In this document: one piece after another, positions 5,704 through 6,003 of the stretch
Layout of the letters: every line of letters begins with the position of its first letter
How positions within the stretch are numbered: the first letter of the stretch is position 1
Notes under the pieces: model-generated
What the model saw: the letters and a program-made list of their open reading frames with translations, nothing else
The model's database searches: none
Told to the model about the DNA's origin: nothing
Source of the DNA: Oceanicaulis sp.
GTDB taxonomy: Bacteria; Pseudomonadota; Alphaproteobacteria; Caulobacterales; Maricaulaceae
Direction of reading: 5' to 3'
Assembly (NCBI GenBank): GCA_007571185.1
Contig: RKRX01000084.1
Coordinates: forward strand, 1 to 6,003
Length of the DNA: 6,003 bases
Made by a program: the position numbers and the translations under genes

Positions 5704-6003
5704 ATGTTTCGCATTGTTGTGATCCCTCTTTCCATCGCCGTCTGGGCGCTGAGTTTTGTGACCGCCCCGGCTGACGGGCAGTCGCGTCAGGAACTTGCTA
5801 TGCGTCTGGCTGCGGTGGAGGCGCGCCTCTCGGAAATGGAAACTCGCCCTCCCCAACAAGACACGCTCATCGCTGAAACCCTGGTGATGCGTATTCATGG
5901 GCTTGAGCGCGAGCAACGCGCTATGACCGGTGAGCTGGAGCGCCTGGGTTTTGAGAACCGTCGCATGCAGCAGGAGTTGGAATCGCTGGGTGTGGATGTG
6001 GAT
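5704..6003 (+). CDS. cpoB: CpoB/YbgF-family periplasmic coiled-coil protein, 3' end outside window
   Basis: CpoB (formerly YbgF) is a periplasmic protein that binds TolA and coordinates outer-membrane constriction with septal peptidoglycan synthesis. The first 100 codons are present and stay open to the window edge. Residues 1-23 are a likely signal peptide (MFRIVVIPLSIAVWALSFVT, then APA before D24). Residues about 28-97 have the heptad pattern of the N-terminal trimerising coiled coil: LAMRLAAVEARLSEME, then IHGLEREQRAMTGELERLGF. The C-terminal TPR domain expected in the family would lie beyond the window. AGG at 5695-5697, 6 bases before ATG 5704, supports the start. The position directly after pal is the standard one for this gene and carries much of the identification, because coiled-coil sequence alone is not specific. 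Confidence 0.88.
   Translation, partial: MFRIVVIPLSIAVWALSFVTAPADGQSRQELAMRLAAVEARLSEMETRPPQQDTLIAETLVMRIHGLEREQRAMTGELERLGFENRRMQQELESLGVDVD

Overview
The window is a stretch of core chromosome from an alphaproteobacterium. It carries the end of the Holliday-junction gene ruvB followed by the complete Tol-Pal cell-envelope cluster, all on the + strand: ruvB (5' end outside the window) - ybgC - tolQ - tolR - tolA - tolB - pal - cpoB (3' end outside the window). Evidence for the lineage is the alphaproteobacterial style of RuvB, TolB and Pal, the fairly high GC content, the gene order, and candidate promoters that resemble the Caulobacter housekeeping consensus (TTGACGS, then GCTANAWC). A Caulobacterales/Maricaulales-like marine or freshwater organism is a reasonable guess, but this is inference, not proof.

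Region 1-1007 is ruvB. It reads well from the window edge to its stop except for one in-frame TGA at 123-125, where the family has a glycine just upstream of the Walker A motif. Taken literally, the gene is broken. A base-calling error or a recent nonsense mutation are both possible. ybgC (1007-1447) overlaps the ruvB stop. A 171-base gap with a candidate promoter then precedes tolQ (1619-2272), tolR (2276-2707) and tolA (2719-3495), which are tightly packed. tolB follows after 47 bases, pal after 140 bases with its own candidate promoter, and cpoB after 128 bases, running off the end.

The Tol genes work together. TolQ and TolR form the proton-driven inner-membrane motor. TolA is the periplasm-spanning arm. 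TolB is the periplasmic propeller that binds Pal. Pal is the outer-membrane lipoprotein that grips peptidoglycan, and CpoB coordinates the system with septal peptidoglycan synthesis. YbgC is the acyl-CoA thioesterase usually found at the head of this operon. TolA here is short and has a Pro/Glu-rich, TonB-like linker in place of the long helical domain known from enterobacteria.

I see no tRNA, rRNA, CRISPR array, insertion sequence or other mobile element, and no gene on the - strand. There is no gene-free stretch longer than about 171 bases. I found no sign of a previously undescribed system. The observation most worth checking is the TGA in ruvB.
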